Assembly (NCBI GenBank): GCA_019635315.1
Contig: JAHBZT010000002.1
Span: 1 to 64,000, forward strand
Source of the DNA: Rubrivivax sp.
Lineage (GTDB): Bacteria > Pseudomonadota > Gammaproteobacteria > Burkholderiales > Burkholderiaceae_C
Reading direction: 5' to 3'
DNA: 64,000 bases
Shown piece after piece: positions 45,725-54,402 of this stretch; within the stretch, counting starts at the first letter, position 1; each line of letters begins with the position of its first letter. The notes below the pieces were generated by a model. That model searched no databases. It saw nothing but the letters and a program-made list of their open reading frames with translations, and was not told the DNA's origin. The translations under genes were made by a program, and so were the position numbers.

Positions 45725-45759
45725 AAAAAGCAAAAAGCCGCACAGCGGGCTGCGCGGCT
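45725..45759 (-). terminator. Intrinsic terminator downstream of bcp
   Basis: On the minus strand a 10-bp stem (45759-45750 with 45745-45736, one wobble pair, loop CCCG) is followed directly by TTTTTGCTTTTT. This is the clearest rho-independent terminator in the window. It should end transcripts of bcp. It lies only 18 bp before the start codon of the PhoH-family gene on the same strand. Confidence 0.85.
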
Positions 45760-45845
45760 TCGCGGGGGAGGGAGGGCCGACGCCGGCCGGACGCGGCGAC
45801 GCCGGTGGCGCAGGCGGGTGGCGGGCAGGCTCAATCGTGCGCTGC

Positions 45846-46322
45846 TCAGGCGGCCTTCTTCAGCGCCTTGACGGCCTTCAGGACCTCGTCGACATGGCCG
45901 GCGACCTTGATGCCGCGCCATTCGGCGCGCATCACGCCTTCGGCGTCGATCAGGAAGGTGCTGCGCTCGATGCCCTTGACCTTCTTGCCGTACATGATCT
46001 TGTTCTTGACGACACCGAACATGTGGCAGAGCTTCTCCTCGGTGTCGGCGATCAGCTCGAACGGCAGCCCGAGGTTGGCCTTGAACTTCTCGTGGCTGGC
46101 CATGTTGTCGCGGCTGACGCCGAAGACCACCGCACCGGCCTTCAGGAAGTCCTTGTGCTGGTCGCGGAACTGCATCGCCTCGGTGGTGCAGCCGGGCGTG
46201 TTGTCCTTGGGGTAGAAGTACAGCACCACGGCATGTCCCAGGTGCGACTGCGGCGTGAACTTCACGCCGTTGGTGGCCAGGGCTTCGAATTCCGGAAGGG
46301 TCTTGTTGATGACGGGCGTCAT
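45846..46322 (-). CDS. bcp: Peroxiredoxin, BCP/PrxQ family
   Basis: A 158-residue thiol peroxidase that reduces hydroperoxides. The peroxidatic Cys45 is in FYPKDNTPGCTTEAMQFRD. The Cys found at position 50 in E. coli BCP is Met here; another Cys at about residue 99 (EEKLCHMFG) could resolve the disulfide, or the enzyme may work as a one-Cys type. Other parts (GVSRDNMASHEKF, KKVKGIERSTFLID) are normal. I begin at the ATG at 46322. The gene is followed by a good terminator. Confidence 0.93.
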   Translation of the reverse strand: MTPVINKTLPEFEALATNGVKFTPQSHLGHAVVLYFYPKDNTPGCTTEAMQFRDQHKDFLKAGAVVFGVSRDNMASHEKFKANLGLPFELIADTEEKLCHMFGVVKNKIMYGKKVKGIERSTFLIDAEGVMRAEWRGIKVAGHVDEVLKAVKALKKAA

Positions 46323-46381
46323 GGAGGGTTCTCGGACTGCAGCCGAAGCCGGCTCAACGCGCAATTATAAAGTGTCGGAAG

Positions 46382-46774
46382 TCACGCCCCGCCGGGGCCC
46401 GCGGTCTCGACCAGCAGTGCCGCGAGCACGCGCCGCCCTTCGCTGACCAGCACGTTGTAGGTGCGGCAGGCGGCCGCGGTGTCCATGGTCTCGAAGCCGA
46501 TGCGGCGTTCGATCAGCGCGCGCATCAGCGCCGGCGGCGGGAAACGCAGCCGTGCGCCGCTGCCGAAGATCACGAGTTCGGGCGCCAGCGCCGCGGCCCG
46601 CTCGAAGTGCGCGGCGGTCAGCGCGCCGAAGGCATCCACCAGCCAGGGCTGCACCTCGCCCTGCCAGGGCACCAGCACGCTGCCCTCGAAGGGCGTCGTG
46701 CCGACCCATACCCGCCCCGGTTCGTGCCGCGAGAGCATGTTGACACCGGGCAGCAGGTCGGGCTGGAACTTCAT
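46382..46774 (-). CDS. Mth938-like domain protein (DUF498 family)
   Basis: A 130-residue protein of the Mth938/DUF498 family, related to the mitochondrial complex I assembly factor NDUFAF3. The pattern EGSVLVPWQGEVQPW, then ELVIFGSGARLRFPPPALM and TMDTAAACRTYNVLVSEGR with a final ALLVETAG is characteristic. Bacterial members are uncharacterised. It is encoded divergently from alaA with 37 bp between the start codons and lies 59 bp upstream of bcp on the same strand. Confidence 0.85.
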   Translation of the reverse strand: MKFQPDLLPGVNMLSRHEPGRVWVGTTPFEGSVLVPWQGEVQPWLVDAFGALTAAHFERAAALAPELVIFGSGARLRFPPPALMRALIERRIGFETMDTAAACRTYNVLVSEGRRVLAALLVETAGPGGA

Positions 46775-46811
46775 GCGTGGATAATTCTAGGTCCCCCTTC
46801 CGGAGGTGCTC

Positions 46812-48050
46812 TTGAAGCCCGATATCCGCGCGGTCACCAAGTCCGCCAAGCTTGCCAACGTGGCCTACGACATCCGCGGCCCGGTGCTGGACAAGGCGCG
46901 CCAGATGGAGGACGAGGGCCAGCGCATCATCAAGCTCAACATCGGCAACGTCGCCGCCTTCGGGCTGGAGCCACCGGACGAGATCGTGCAGGACATGATC
47001 CGCAACCTGCCGCACGCCGCTGGCTACACCGACAGCAAGGGCCTGTTCGCGCCGCGGCGCGCGGTCGTGCACTACACGCAGGAGAAGGGCATACGCGGCG
47101 TCACGGTGGACGACGTCTACCTGGGCAACGGCGCCTCCGAGCTGATCCAGATGGCGATCAGCGCGCTGCTTAACGACGGCGACGAGGTGCTGGTGCCGGC
47201 GCCGGACTTTCCGCTCTACACCGCGGTCGTCGGCCTGTCGGGTGGCCACCCGGTGCACTATGTCTGCGACGAGCAGGCCGGCTGGCTGCCCGACGTGGCC
47301 GACATCCGGCGCAGGATCACCCCGCGCACCCGCGGCATCATCATCTGCAACCCGAACAACCCGACCGGCGCGCTGTACCCGGACAGCGTGCTGCTGGAGA
47401 TCATCGAGATCGCCCGCCAGCACCAGCTGGTGGTCTTCGCCGACGAGATCTACGACAAGACGCTGTACGACGGCGCCACGCATACCGCGATGGCCAGCCT
47501 GGCCGACGACGTGCTGTTCGTCAGCTTCAACGGCCTGTCCAAGAACTACCGCAGCTGCGGCTACCGCTCGGGCTGGATGGTGGTGAGCGGCGAGAAGCGC
47601 CACGCCCGCGACTACATCGAGGGCCTGAACATGCTGGCCAGCCTGCGCCTGTGCAGCAACACGCCGGGCCAGCTGGCGATCCAGACCGCGCTCGGCGGCT
47701 ACCAGAGCATCAAGGACCTGGTGGCGCCGACTGGCCGCCTGTGCAAGCAGCGCGACCTGGCCTACGAGATGCTGAGCGCGATCCCCGGCGTCAGCGTCGT
47801 CAAGCCGAAAGCGGCGCTGTACATGTTTCCGCGCCTGGACCCGAAGCTGTACCCGATCGACGACGACCAGCAGTTTGCCTACGAGCTGCTGGCCGAGGAG
47901 AAGGTGCTCATCGTGCAGGGCACCGGCTTCAACTGGATCGCGCACGACCACTTCCGGCTCGTCTTCCTGCCCAGCGTCGACGACCTGACGGAGGCCATCG
48001 GCCGCATCGAGCGCTTCCTGAACCACTACCGCAAGCGCTACGCCACCTGA
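46812..48050 (+). CDS. alaA: Alanine-synthesising aminotransferase (AlaA-like, PLP-dependent class I)
   Basis: A 412-residue fold-type I aminotransferase, resembling E. coli AlaA (glutamate-pyruvate transaminase). The PLP Lys lies in VSFNGLSKNYRSCGYRSGW near residue 240, with CNPNNPTGALYP near 180 and FADEIYDKTLYD near 210. I start at the TTG at 46812 because GGAGG ends 5 nt before it; a GTG two codons earlier falls within the ribosome binding site. It is the first of a long head-to-tail series that continues with hom, thrC and molybdenum-cofactor genes. Confidence 0.92.
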   Translation: MKPDIRAVTKSAKLANVAYDIRGPVLDKARQMEDEGQRIIKLNIGNVAAFGLEPPDEIVQDMIRNLPHAAGYTDSKGLFAPRRAVVHYTQEKGIRGVTVDDVYLGNGASELIQMAISALLNDGDEVLVPAPDFPLYTAVVGLSGGHPVHYVCDEQAGWLPDVADIRRRITPRTRGIIICNPNNPTGALYPDSVLLEIIEIARQHQLVVFADEIYDKTLYDGATHTAMASLADDVLFVSFNGLSKNYRSCGYRSGWMVVSGEKRHARDYIEGLNMLASLRLCSNTPGQLAIQTALGGYQSIKDLVAPTGRLCKQRDLAYEMLSAIPGVSVVKPKAALYMFPRLDPKLYPIDDDQQFAYELLAEEKVLIVQGTGFNWIAHDHFRLVFLPSVDDLTEAIGRIERFLNHYRKRYAT

Positions 48051-48059
48051 GCCCCCGAG

Positions 48060-49394
48060 ATGACGACGACGATGAAACCTCTGCAGGTCGGCCTGCTCGG
48101 CTTCGGCACGGTGGGCGGCGGCACCTGGCGCGTGCTGCGGCGCAACCAGGAGGAGATCCGCCGCCGCGCGGGTCGCGGCATCGAGATCGTCGCGGTGTCG
48201 CGGCGCGACCTCGCGGCGGCGCGCGAGCAGATCGGCGACGCGGCGCGCGTGGTCGCCGACCCGTTCGAGATCGTGCGCGACCCGGCGATAGCCATCGTCG
48301 TCGAGACGATCGGCGGCACCACGCTGGCGCGCGAGCTGGTGCTCGAGGCCATTCGCCACGGCAAGCATGTCGTCACCGCCAACAAGGCGCTGCTGGCGGT
48401 GCACGGCACCGAGGTCTTCGCGGCGGCCGGTGAACGCGGCGTGATGATCGCCTTCGAGGCGGCGGTGGCCGGCGGCGTGCCCATCATCAAGGCGCTGCGC
48501 GAGGGCCTGAGCGCCAACCGCATCGAGTGGATCGCCGGCATCATCAACGGCACCACCAACTTCATCCTCTCGGAGATGCGCGCCAAGGGGCTGGACTTCG
48601 GCGCCGTGCTGAAGCAGGCGCAGGCGCTGGGCTATGCCGAGGCCGACCCCACGTTCGACATCGAGGGCATCGACGCCGCGCACAAGGCGACCATCATGAG
48701 CGCGATCGCCTTCGGCGTGCCGATGCAGTTCGACCGCGCCCATGTCGAGGGCATCGCCGCGCTGCAGGCGGCGGACATCCGCTATGCCGAGCAGCTGGGC
48801 TACCGCATCAAGCTGCTGGGCATCACGAAGCGGCGCGACGACATCGCCGGCGGCGGCATCGAGCTGCGCGTGCACCCGACCCTGGTGCCGCGCGAGCGGC
48901 TGATCGCCAATGTCGAGGGCGCGATGAATGCCGTCGTCGTGCATGGCGACGCGGTCGGCACCACGCTGTACTACGGCCGCGGCGCCGGCGCCGAGCCGAC
49001 GGCCAGCGCCGTCGTCGCCGACCTGGTGGACGTGACCCGTCTGCACACCGCCGACCCCGACCACCGCGTGCCGCACCTGGCCTTCCAGCCCGGCGCGCTG
49101 GCCGCCACGCGCATGCTGGACATCGCCGAGGTGGTGACCAGCTTCTACCTGCGCCTGCGCGTGGCCGACCAGGCCGGCGTGCTGGCGCGCATCACCGGCA
49201 TCCTGGCCGAGCACGACATCTCGATCGACGCCGTGCTGCAGCGCGAGAGCGCGGAAGGCGAGCGCCAGACCGACCTCATCATCCTGACCCACGACACGGT
49301 GGAAGGCCGCATGAATGCGGCGCTGGCGCAGATGCAGGCGCTGCCCACCGTGCTGGCGCCCATCGTGCGCATCCGCAAGGAAGAACTCAGTTGA
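48060..49394 (+). CDS. hom: Homoserine dehydrogenase
   Basis: A 444-residue monofunctional homoserine dehydrogenase, converting aspartate semialdehyde to homoserine. The NAD(P) motif is GLLGFGTVGGGTWRVL at the start; VTANKALLAVHG lies near residue 105 and EWIAGIINGTTNFILSEM near 160, followed by AEADPTFDIEGIDAAHK. The C-terminal ACT domain (residues about 355-440) suggests feedback control by threonine. The stop overlaps the TTG start of thrC. An ATG four codons later (48072) is an alternative start. Confidence 0.95.
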   Translation: MTTTMKPLQVGLLGFGTVGGGTWRVLRRNQEEIRRRAGRGIEIVAVSRRDLAAAREQIGDAARVVADPFEIVRDPAIAIVVETIGGTTLARELVLEAIRHGKHVVTANKALLAVHGTEVFAAAGERGVMIAFEAAVAGGVPIIKALREGLSANRIEWIAGIINGTTNFILSEMRAKGLDFGAVLKQAQALGYAEADPTFDIEGIDAAHKATIMSAIAFGVPMQFDRAHVEGIAALQAADIRYAEQLGYRIKLLGITKRRDDIAGGGIELRVHPTLVPRERLIANVEGAMNAVVVHGDAVGTTLYYGRGAGAEPTASAVVADLVDVTRLHTADPDHRVPHLAFQPGALAATRMLDIAEVVTSFYLRLRVADQAGVLARITGILAEHDISIDAVLQRESAEGERQTDLIILTHDTVEGRMNAALAQMQALPTVLAPIVRIRKEELS

Positions 49395-50824
49395 AATATC
49401 TGAGTACCCGCGGCGACCCGGCGCGGGCCGGCTTCTCGGACATCCTGCTCGAGGGCCTGGCGCCCGACGGCGGCTTGTACCTGCCCGAGCGTTATCCACG
49501 GGTCGATGCGGCGACGCTCGCGCGCTGGCGCGGGCTGCCGTACGCCGAGCTGGCGTTCGAGGTGCTGTCGCTCTTCATCGCCGACATCCCGGCCGCCGAC
49601 CTCAGGCGGCTGACCGCCGAGACCTACGACGAGGCCACCTTCGGCAGCGCGGCGATCACGCCGCTGCGCCCGCTGACGGCGCTGGCCGACGGCCTGTGGC
49701 TGCAGGGCCTGTCCAATGGCCCCACGCTGGCCTTCAAGGACATGGCGATGCAGCTGCTGGGCCGCCTGTTCGAATACGAACTGGCGCGCCGCGGCGAGCA
49801 CCTCAACATCCTCGGCGCGACCAGCGGCGATACCGGCAGCGCGGCCGAATATGCGATGCGCGGCAAGCGCGGCATCCAGGTCTTCATGCTCAGCCCGCAT
49901 GGCCGCATGAGCCCCTTCCAGCAGGCGCAGATGTTCAGCCTGCCCGACGCCAACATCCACAACCTGGCGGTGCAGGGGGTCTTCGACGACTGCCAGGACA
50001 TCGTCAAGGCGGTCGGCAACGACCTCGAATTCAAGCGCCGCCACCGCATCGGCACCGTCAACAGCATCAACTGGGCGCGGCTGCTGGCGCAGGTCGTGTA
50101 CTACTTCGCCGGCTACTTCGCGGCCACCAAGTCGGACCAGGACCAGGTCAGCTTCGCGGTGCCCAGCGGCAACTTCGGCAACATCTGCGCCGGCCACGTG
50201 GCGCGCAGCATGGGCCTGCCGATCGCGCGCCTGGTGCTGGCGACCAACGAGAACGACGTGCTCGACGAGTTCTTCCGTACCGGAGCCTACCGCCCGCGCG
50301 GCAGCGCCGACACGCACGAGACCTCCAGCCCGTCGATGGACATCAGCAAGGCGAGCAATTTCGAGCGCTTCGTCTTCGACGCGCTGGGCCGCGACGCCGC
50401 GCGCACGCGTGCACTGTTCGCCGACGCGCTGGCGCGCGACGGCGGCTTCGTGCTGGCGGCCGACGAATTTGCGCGCGTCGGTACGTACGGCTTCGTCTCC
50501 GGCCGCAGCACGCATGCCGACCGGCTGGCGACCATCCGCGAGACCTGGCAGCGCTGCGGCGAGCTGATCGACCCGCACACGGCCGACGGCGTGAAGGTGG
50601 CGCGCCAGCATCAGCGGCCCGGCGAGACGATGATCGTGCTGGAGACTGCGCTGCCGGCCAAGTTTGCCGCCACCATCGGCGAGGCCTTCGCCGGCCTCGC
50701 CGGGGCCCCGGCGCCGGCGGTGCCCAAGGCGCTGCAGGGCATCGAGTCGCTGCCGCGCCGCTGCACGGTGCTGCCGGCCGACGTGGCGGCGGTGCGCCGC
50801 TACATCGAGGAACACGCGGGATGA
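49391..50824 (+). CDS. thrC: Threonine synthase
   Basis: A 477-residue PLP enzyme converting O-phosphohomoserine to threonine. The N-terminus KYLSTRGDPARAGFSDILLE is typical of the long bacterial type, the PLP Lys is in GPTLAFKDMAMQLLGRLFE near residue 118, and LGATSGDTGSAAEYAM and NSINWARLLAQVVYYF follow. It starts with TTG at 49391, overlapping the hom stop, which makes translational coupling with hom likely. It overlaps moeA at its end (ATGA). Confidence 0.95.
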   Translation: MKYLSTRGDPARAGFSDILLEGLAPDGGLYLPERYPRVDAATLARWRGLPYAELAFEVLSLFIADIPAADLRRLTAETYDEATFGSAAITPLRPLTALADGLWLQGLSNGPTLAFKDMAMQLLGRLFEYELARRGEHLNILGATSGDTGSAAEYAMRGKRGIQVFMLSPHGRMSPFQQAQMFSLPDANIHNLAVQGVFDDCQDIVKAVGNDLEFKRRHRIGTVNSINWARLLAQVVYYFAGYFAATKSDQDQVSFAVPSGNFGNICAGHVARSMGLPIARLVLATNENDVLDEFFRTGAYRPRGSADTHETSSPSMDISKASNFERFVFDALGRDAARTRALFADALARDGGFVLAADEFARVGTYGFVSGRSTHADRLATIRETWQRCGELIDPHTADGVKVARQHQRPGETMIVLETALPAKFAATIGEAFAGLAGAPAPAVPKALQGIESLPRRCTVLPADVAAVRRYIEEHAG

Positions 50825-52086
50825 ATGTACCGGCCCGCCCGCTGCTGAGCCTGGACGAGGCCCTGGCGCGCCTGGCCGAAGGGGCCGCGCCGCACCGCAT
50901 CCGGGCGGTCGAGACGGTCGCCACCTTCGACGCGCTCGGCCGCGTGCTGGCGGCCGACGTGCTGTCGGTGCTGGATGTGCCGCCGGCGGACAACACGTCG
51001 ATGGACGGCTATGCGCTGTTCGCCGACGACGTGCGCGCGCCCGGCACCGTGCTGCCGGTCGCGCAGCGCATCCCGGCCGGGCAGGTGGGCCAGCCGCTGG
51101 CGCGCGGCACCGCGGCGCGCATCTTCACCGGCGCGCAGTTGCCGCCGGGGGCCGACGCCGTGGTGATGCAGGAGCAGTGCGAGGCGATCCCGCCGGCGGC
51201 CGGTGCACCCGGGCTGGGCGCGGTGCGCGTCAACACCGTGCCGCAGCATGGCCAGTGGGTGCGCTGCCGCGGCGAGGACGTGCGCACCGGCGCCGTCGTG
51301 CTGCATGCCGGCGAGCGGCTCACGCCGCAGGCGCTGGGCCTGGCCGCCTCGGTCGGCGCCGGCATGCTGCCGGTGCTGCGGCGCCCGCGCGTGGCGATCT
51401 TCTCCACCGGCGACGAACTGGTGATGCCCGGCGAGCCGCTGAAGCCCGGCGCCATCTACAACAGCAACCGCTTCACGCTGCGCGGGCTGGCGCAGGCGGC
51501 CGGCTGCGAGGTGCGCGACCTCGGCATCGTGCCGGACACGCTCGAGGCCACGCGCGCCGCGCTGCGCGAGGCGGCGGCAGCGAGCGACCTGATCGTCACC
51601 AGCGGCGGCGTCTCGGTCGGCGAGGAGGACCACCTGCGCCCTGCCGCACTGGCCGAGGGCGCGATGGAAAACTGGCAGCTCGCGATCAAGCCGGGCAAGC
51701 CGCTGGCCTTCGGTCACGTGCGCCGGCCCGACGGCAGCGCGGCGCTGCTGGTCGGGCTGCCGGGCAACCCGGTGTCGGCCTTCGTGACCTGGCTGATCGC
51801 GGTGGCGCCGCTGCTGCGCGTGCTGCAGGGGCGCGGGCAGGCGGCGCTGCCGCCATCGATTCCGATGAACGCCGGCTTCGACTGGCCGCGGCCCGACCGC
51901 CGGCGCGAATTCCTGCGCGTGCGGCTGGCCGAGGACGGCACGCTGGCGCTGTTTCCCAACCAGAGCAGCGGCGTGCTGACCTCGGCGGTGTGGGCCGACG
52001 GCCTGGTCGACAACCCGCCGGGACAGGCCGTCGCGCGCGGCGACCGCGTGCACTTCCTGCCGCTGGCCACGCTGCTGGCCGGATGA
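50821..52086 (+). CDS. moeA: Molybdopterin molybdenumtransferase MoeA
   Basis: A 421-residue enzyme that inserts molybdate into adenylylated molybdopterin. The signature PPADNTSMDGYALFADD lies near residue 58, RIFTGAQLPPGADAVVMQE near 103, IFSTGDELVMPG near 196 and VTSGGVSVGEEDHL near 260, then LVGLPGNPVSAFVTW. The start overlaps the thrC stop. It is the first of the moeA-moaD-moaE series. Confidence 0.96.
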   Translation: MNVPARPLLSLDEALARLAEGAAPHRIRAVETVATFDALGRVLAADVLSVLDVPPADNTSMDGYALFADDVRAPGTVLPVAQRIPAGQVGQPLARGTAARIFTGAQLPPGADAVVMQEQCEAIPPAAGAPGLGAVRVNTVPQHGQWVRCRGEDVRTGAVVLHAGERLTPQALGLAASVGAGMLPVLRRPRVAIFSTGDELVMPGEPLKPGAIYNSNRFTLRGLAQAAGCEVRDLGIVPDTLEATRAALREAAAASDLIVTSGGVSVGEEDHLRPAALAEGAMENWQLAIKPGKPLAFGHVRRPDGSAALLVGLPGNPVSAFVTWLIAVAPLLRVLQGRGQAALPPSIPMNAGFDWPRPDRRREFLRVRLAEDGTLALFPNQSSGVLTSAVWADGLVDNPPGQAVARGDRVHFLPLATLLAG

Positions 52087-52094
52087 GGACGGTC

Positions 52095-52346
52095 ATGAAG
52101 GTGCAGGTCCGCTATTTCGCTTCGCTGCGCGAGGCCCTGGGCCCCGGCGAGGCGGTCGACTTGCCCGAAGGCGCGACGGTGGCCACGCTGCGCGACGCGC
52201 TGCTGGCGCGCGGCGGCCGTCACGCCGAGGCCTTGGCGCGCGGCCGCGCCGTGCGCTGCGCGGTGAACCAGGTCATGGGCGACGAGACGGCGGCGCTGTC
52301 CGACGGCGCCGAGGTCGCCTTCTTCCCGCCGGTGACCGGGGGCTGA
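52095..52346 (+). CDS. moaD: Molybdopterin synthase sulfur carrier subunit MoaD
   Basis: An 83-residue ubiquitin-like protein ending in the double Gly (FFPPVTGG) that becomes the thiocarboxylate. The N-terminus VQVRYFASLREALG and the middle CAVNQVMGDETAALSDGAEV are typical. The ATG at 52095 has GAGGA a few bases before it; an ATG at 52083 overlapping the moeA stop would add four residues and is the alternative. It acts with MoaE encoded 3 bp further on. Confidence 0.93.
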   Translation: MKVQVRYFASLREALGPGEAVDLPEGATVATLRDALLARGGRHAEALARGRAVRCAVNQVMGDETAALSDGAEVAFFPPVTGG

Positions 52347-52349
52347 ACG

Positions 52350-52862
52350 ATGGCGGCGACCGCGCCCCGCGTGCGCATCCAGGCCGAGGACTTCGACCTC
52401 GGGGCCGAGGTCGCGGCACTGCGCGCCGGCGACCTGGGCGTGGGCGCCGTCGCCAGCTTCGTCGGCACCGTGCGCGACCGTCACGGCGCGCAGGCGGGTG
52501 AAGTCAGCGCGCTGGAGCTCGAGCATTACCCCGGCATGACCGAGCGGGCGATCGAGGCCATGATCGACGCGGCGTTCGGCCGCTTCGACATCCGCGCCGC
52601 GCGTGTCGTCCACCGCATCGGGCCGCTGGCGCTCGGCGACCAGATCGTGCTCGTCGTCGTCAGCTCCGCGCACCGCGGCGACGCCTTCCAGGCCTGCGAG
52701 TTCCTGATGGACTACCTGAAGACGCAGGCCCCGTTCTGGAAGAAGGAGACCACGCCCGAAGGCGCACGCTGGGTCGACGCCCGCGTGGCCGACGACGAGG
52801 CGCTGGCGCGCTGGGGCATCACGGCCGGCAACGCGGGCAGCGCGGACACGGCACGGCGCTGA
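52350..52862 (+). CDS. moaE: Molybdopterin synthase catalytic subunit MoaE
   Basis: A 170-residue MoaE that transfers sulfur from MoaD to precursor Z. ASFVGTVRDRHGA, LELEHYPGMTERAIEAM, HRIGPLALGDQIVLVVVSSA and the catalytic Lys region TQAPFWKKETTPEGARWVDA are all visible. The C-terminal about 20 residues (DEALARWGITAGNAGSADTA) extend beyond the usual length. Its stop codon overlaps the start of the flavin reductase gene by 1 bp, physically joining the cofactor genes to the catabolic cassette. Confidence 0.95.
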   Translation: MAATAPRVRIQAEDFDLGAEVAALRAGDLGVGAVASFVGTVRDRHGAQAGEVSALELEHYPGMTERAIEAMIDAAFGRFDIRAARVVHRIGPLALGDQIVLVVVSSAHRGDAFQACEFLMDYLKTQAPFWKKETTPEGARWVDARVADDEALARWGITAGNAGSADTARR

Positions 52863-53359
52863 TGGACGCCCCCGTCCCGGCCGTCGACACCCGCCACCTG
52901 CGCAACGCGCTGGGCCGCTTCGCGACCGGCGTGACCATCGTCAGCTGCCTGGACGCCGAAGGCCGCTACGTCGGGCTGACCGCCAACTCGTTCAATGCGC
53001 TGTCGCTGGCGCCGCCGCTGGTGCTGTGGTCGCTGCGCGAGAGCAGCCCCAGCCTGGGCGCCTTCCTCGCCGCGCCGCGCTTCGCGGTCAACGTGCTGGC
53101 CGAGGCGCAGGTCGAGCTGTCGCGCCGCTTCGCGAGCCGGCGCGAGGACAAGTTCGACGACGGTCTCTGGGCGCTGGGCGAACATGGCGCGCCGCTGCTC
53201 GCCGGCTGCGCCGCGGTCTTCGAGTGCGAGCAGGTCTCGCAGCAGGTGGCCGGCGACCACCGCCTGTTCATCGGCCGCGTGCTGGCCTGCACCGAGTCGC
53301 CCGTGCCGCCGCTGGTCTTCCAGGGCGGCCATTACCACCTGCTGGGGGAGGTGCTGTGA
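52862..53359 (+). CDS. Flavin reductase-like protein (FMN-binding split-barrel, HpaC type)
   Basis: A 165-residue NAD(P)H:flavin reductase. LRNALGRFATGVTIVSCLD at the start, VGLTANSFNALSLAPPLVLW near residue 38 and the C-terminal PLVFQGGHYHLL are characteristic. Such proteins supply reduced FMN or FAD to a partner oxygenase. The likely partner here is the acyl-CoA dehydrogenase-fold protein at 55213-56472 or an enzyme encoded elsewhere. It opens a five-gene string with overlaps or short gaps and may be transcribed with moeA-moaD-moaE. Confidence 0.9.
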   Translation: MDAPVPAVDTRHLRNALGRFATGVTIVSCLDAEGRYVGLTANSFNALSLAPPLVLWSLRESSPSLGAFLAAPRFAVNVLAEAQVELSRRFASRREDKFDDGLWALGEHGAPLLAGCAAVFECEQVSQQVAGDHRLFIGRVLACTESPVPPLVFQGGHYHLLGEVL

Positions 53360-54402
53360 ACCCGCACATCGAGGCGCCCTGGATCGCGATGGCCGAGCAG
53401 GTCTTCGCGCTGTGCGGTGTGCAGCCGGGCGAGGTCTGCGCCGTGCTGTCGGAGACGCGCACGCGGCCCGAACTGCCGCAGATGGCCGCGCTGGCGCTGG
53501 CGCGGCGCGGCGCGCGCGTCTTCCACGTCGTGCTGCCGCAGCGGCCGCTGACCCACGGCATCCCGGTGCGCTCGACCGGCGCGTCGGACGCCCTCGGCGG
53601 CATCGAGCCGGTGGTCGCGGCGCTGGCCGGCTGCGGCTTCATCGCCGACTGCACGGTCGAAGGGCTGATGCACGCGCCGGAGCTGCCGCGCATCCTGGCC
53701 GGCGGCGCGCGCGGCCTGTACATCAGCCACGAACACCCGGAGATCCTGGAGCGCTGCCTGCCGCGCGCCGAGGACGAGGCGCCGGTGCGCGACGCGATGC
53801 GGCGGCTGAAGTCGACGCGCGAGATGACGGTGACCTCCGCGGCCGGCACCGAACTGCGCATTGCGCTCGCCGACGCGCGCGTGGGCGGCGTCTGGGGCTT
53901 CACGTCGCGGCCCGGGTCGTGGTCGCACTGGCCGGGCGGACTGGTGCTGGCCTTTCCAGCCGCCGGCAGCGTGGCCGGCACGCTGGTGCTGGACCGCGGC
54001 GACGTCAACCTGACCTTCAAGCGCTACCTCGACGCGCCGGTGCGGCTGCACATCGAGCACGACCATGTCGTGGCGGTCGAAGGCGACGGCGTCGACGCCG
54101 AGCTGATGCGCGCCCAGTATGCCGACTGGTCGGCGCAGGAGGGCGACCGCTCGGCCTATGCCGTCAGCCATGTCGGCTGGGGCCTCAACCGGCGCGCACG
54201 CTGGGACGCGATGGCGTCCTACGACAAGGCCGACTTCAACGGCACCGAACTGCGCGCCTTCGCCGGCAACTTCCTCTACAGCACCGGCGCCAACGAGGTG
54301 GCTGGGCGCCACACGCTGGGCCACTTCGACCTGCCGCTGCGCGGCTGCACGGTGGCGCTGGACGGCGTGACCGTCGTCGAGCGCGGGGTGCTGGTCGGAT
54401 GA
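53356..54402 (+). CDS. NicX-like protein (2,5-dihydroxypyridine 5,6-dioxygenase / M29 aminopeptidase superfamily)
   Basis: A 348-residue protein closely resembling NicX, the iron-dependent enzyme that opens 2,5-dihydroxypyridine in nicotinate breakdown. From memory of NicX, the iron ligands are two His and an Asp, and all seem present: His272 in YAVSHVGWGLNRRARW, and His323 and Asp325 in LGHFDLPLRGC. AFAGNFLYSTGANEVAG and GSWSHWPGGLVLAFP also match. The alternative is an M29 aminopeptidase, but the pattern favours NicX. It starts with GTG at 53356 overlapping the flavin reductase stop. The hydrolase downstream could be the NicD equivalent. Confidence 0.8.
   Translation: MNPHIEAPWIAMAEQVFALCGVQPGEVCAVLSETRTRPELPQMAALALARRGARVFHVVLPQRPLTHGIPVRSTGASDALGGIEPVVAALAGCGFIADCTVEGLMHAPELPRILAGGARGLYISHEHPEILERCLPRAEDEAPVRDAMRRLKSTREMTVTSAAGTELRIALADARVGGVWGFTSRPGSWSHWPGGLVLAFPAAGSVAGTLVLDRGDVNLTFKRYLDAPVRLHIEHDHVVAVEGDGVDAELMRAQYADWSAQEGDRSAYAVSHVGWGLNRRARWDAMASYDKADFNGTELRAFAGNFLYSTGANEVAGRHTLGHFDLPLRGCTVALDGVTVVERGVLVG

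Noticed and set aside
45705-45743. GTG at 45743 as the start of the PhoH-family gene
   Set aside because: It would place the start codon inside the bcp terminator hairpin and T-tract and adds no recognisable family sequence; the ATG at 45707 is preferred.
46740-46785. TTGACA at 46740-46745 and GATAAT at 46780-46785 as a promoter for alaA
   Set aside because: The hexamers are 34 bp apart, too far for one promoter, and neither has a partner at 16-18 bp.
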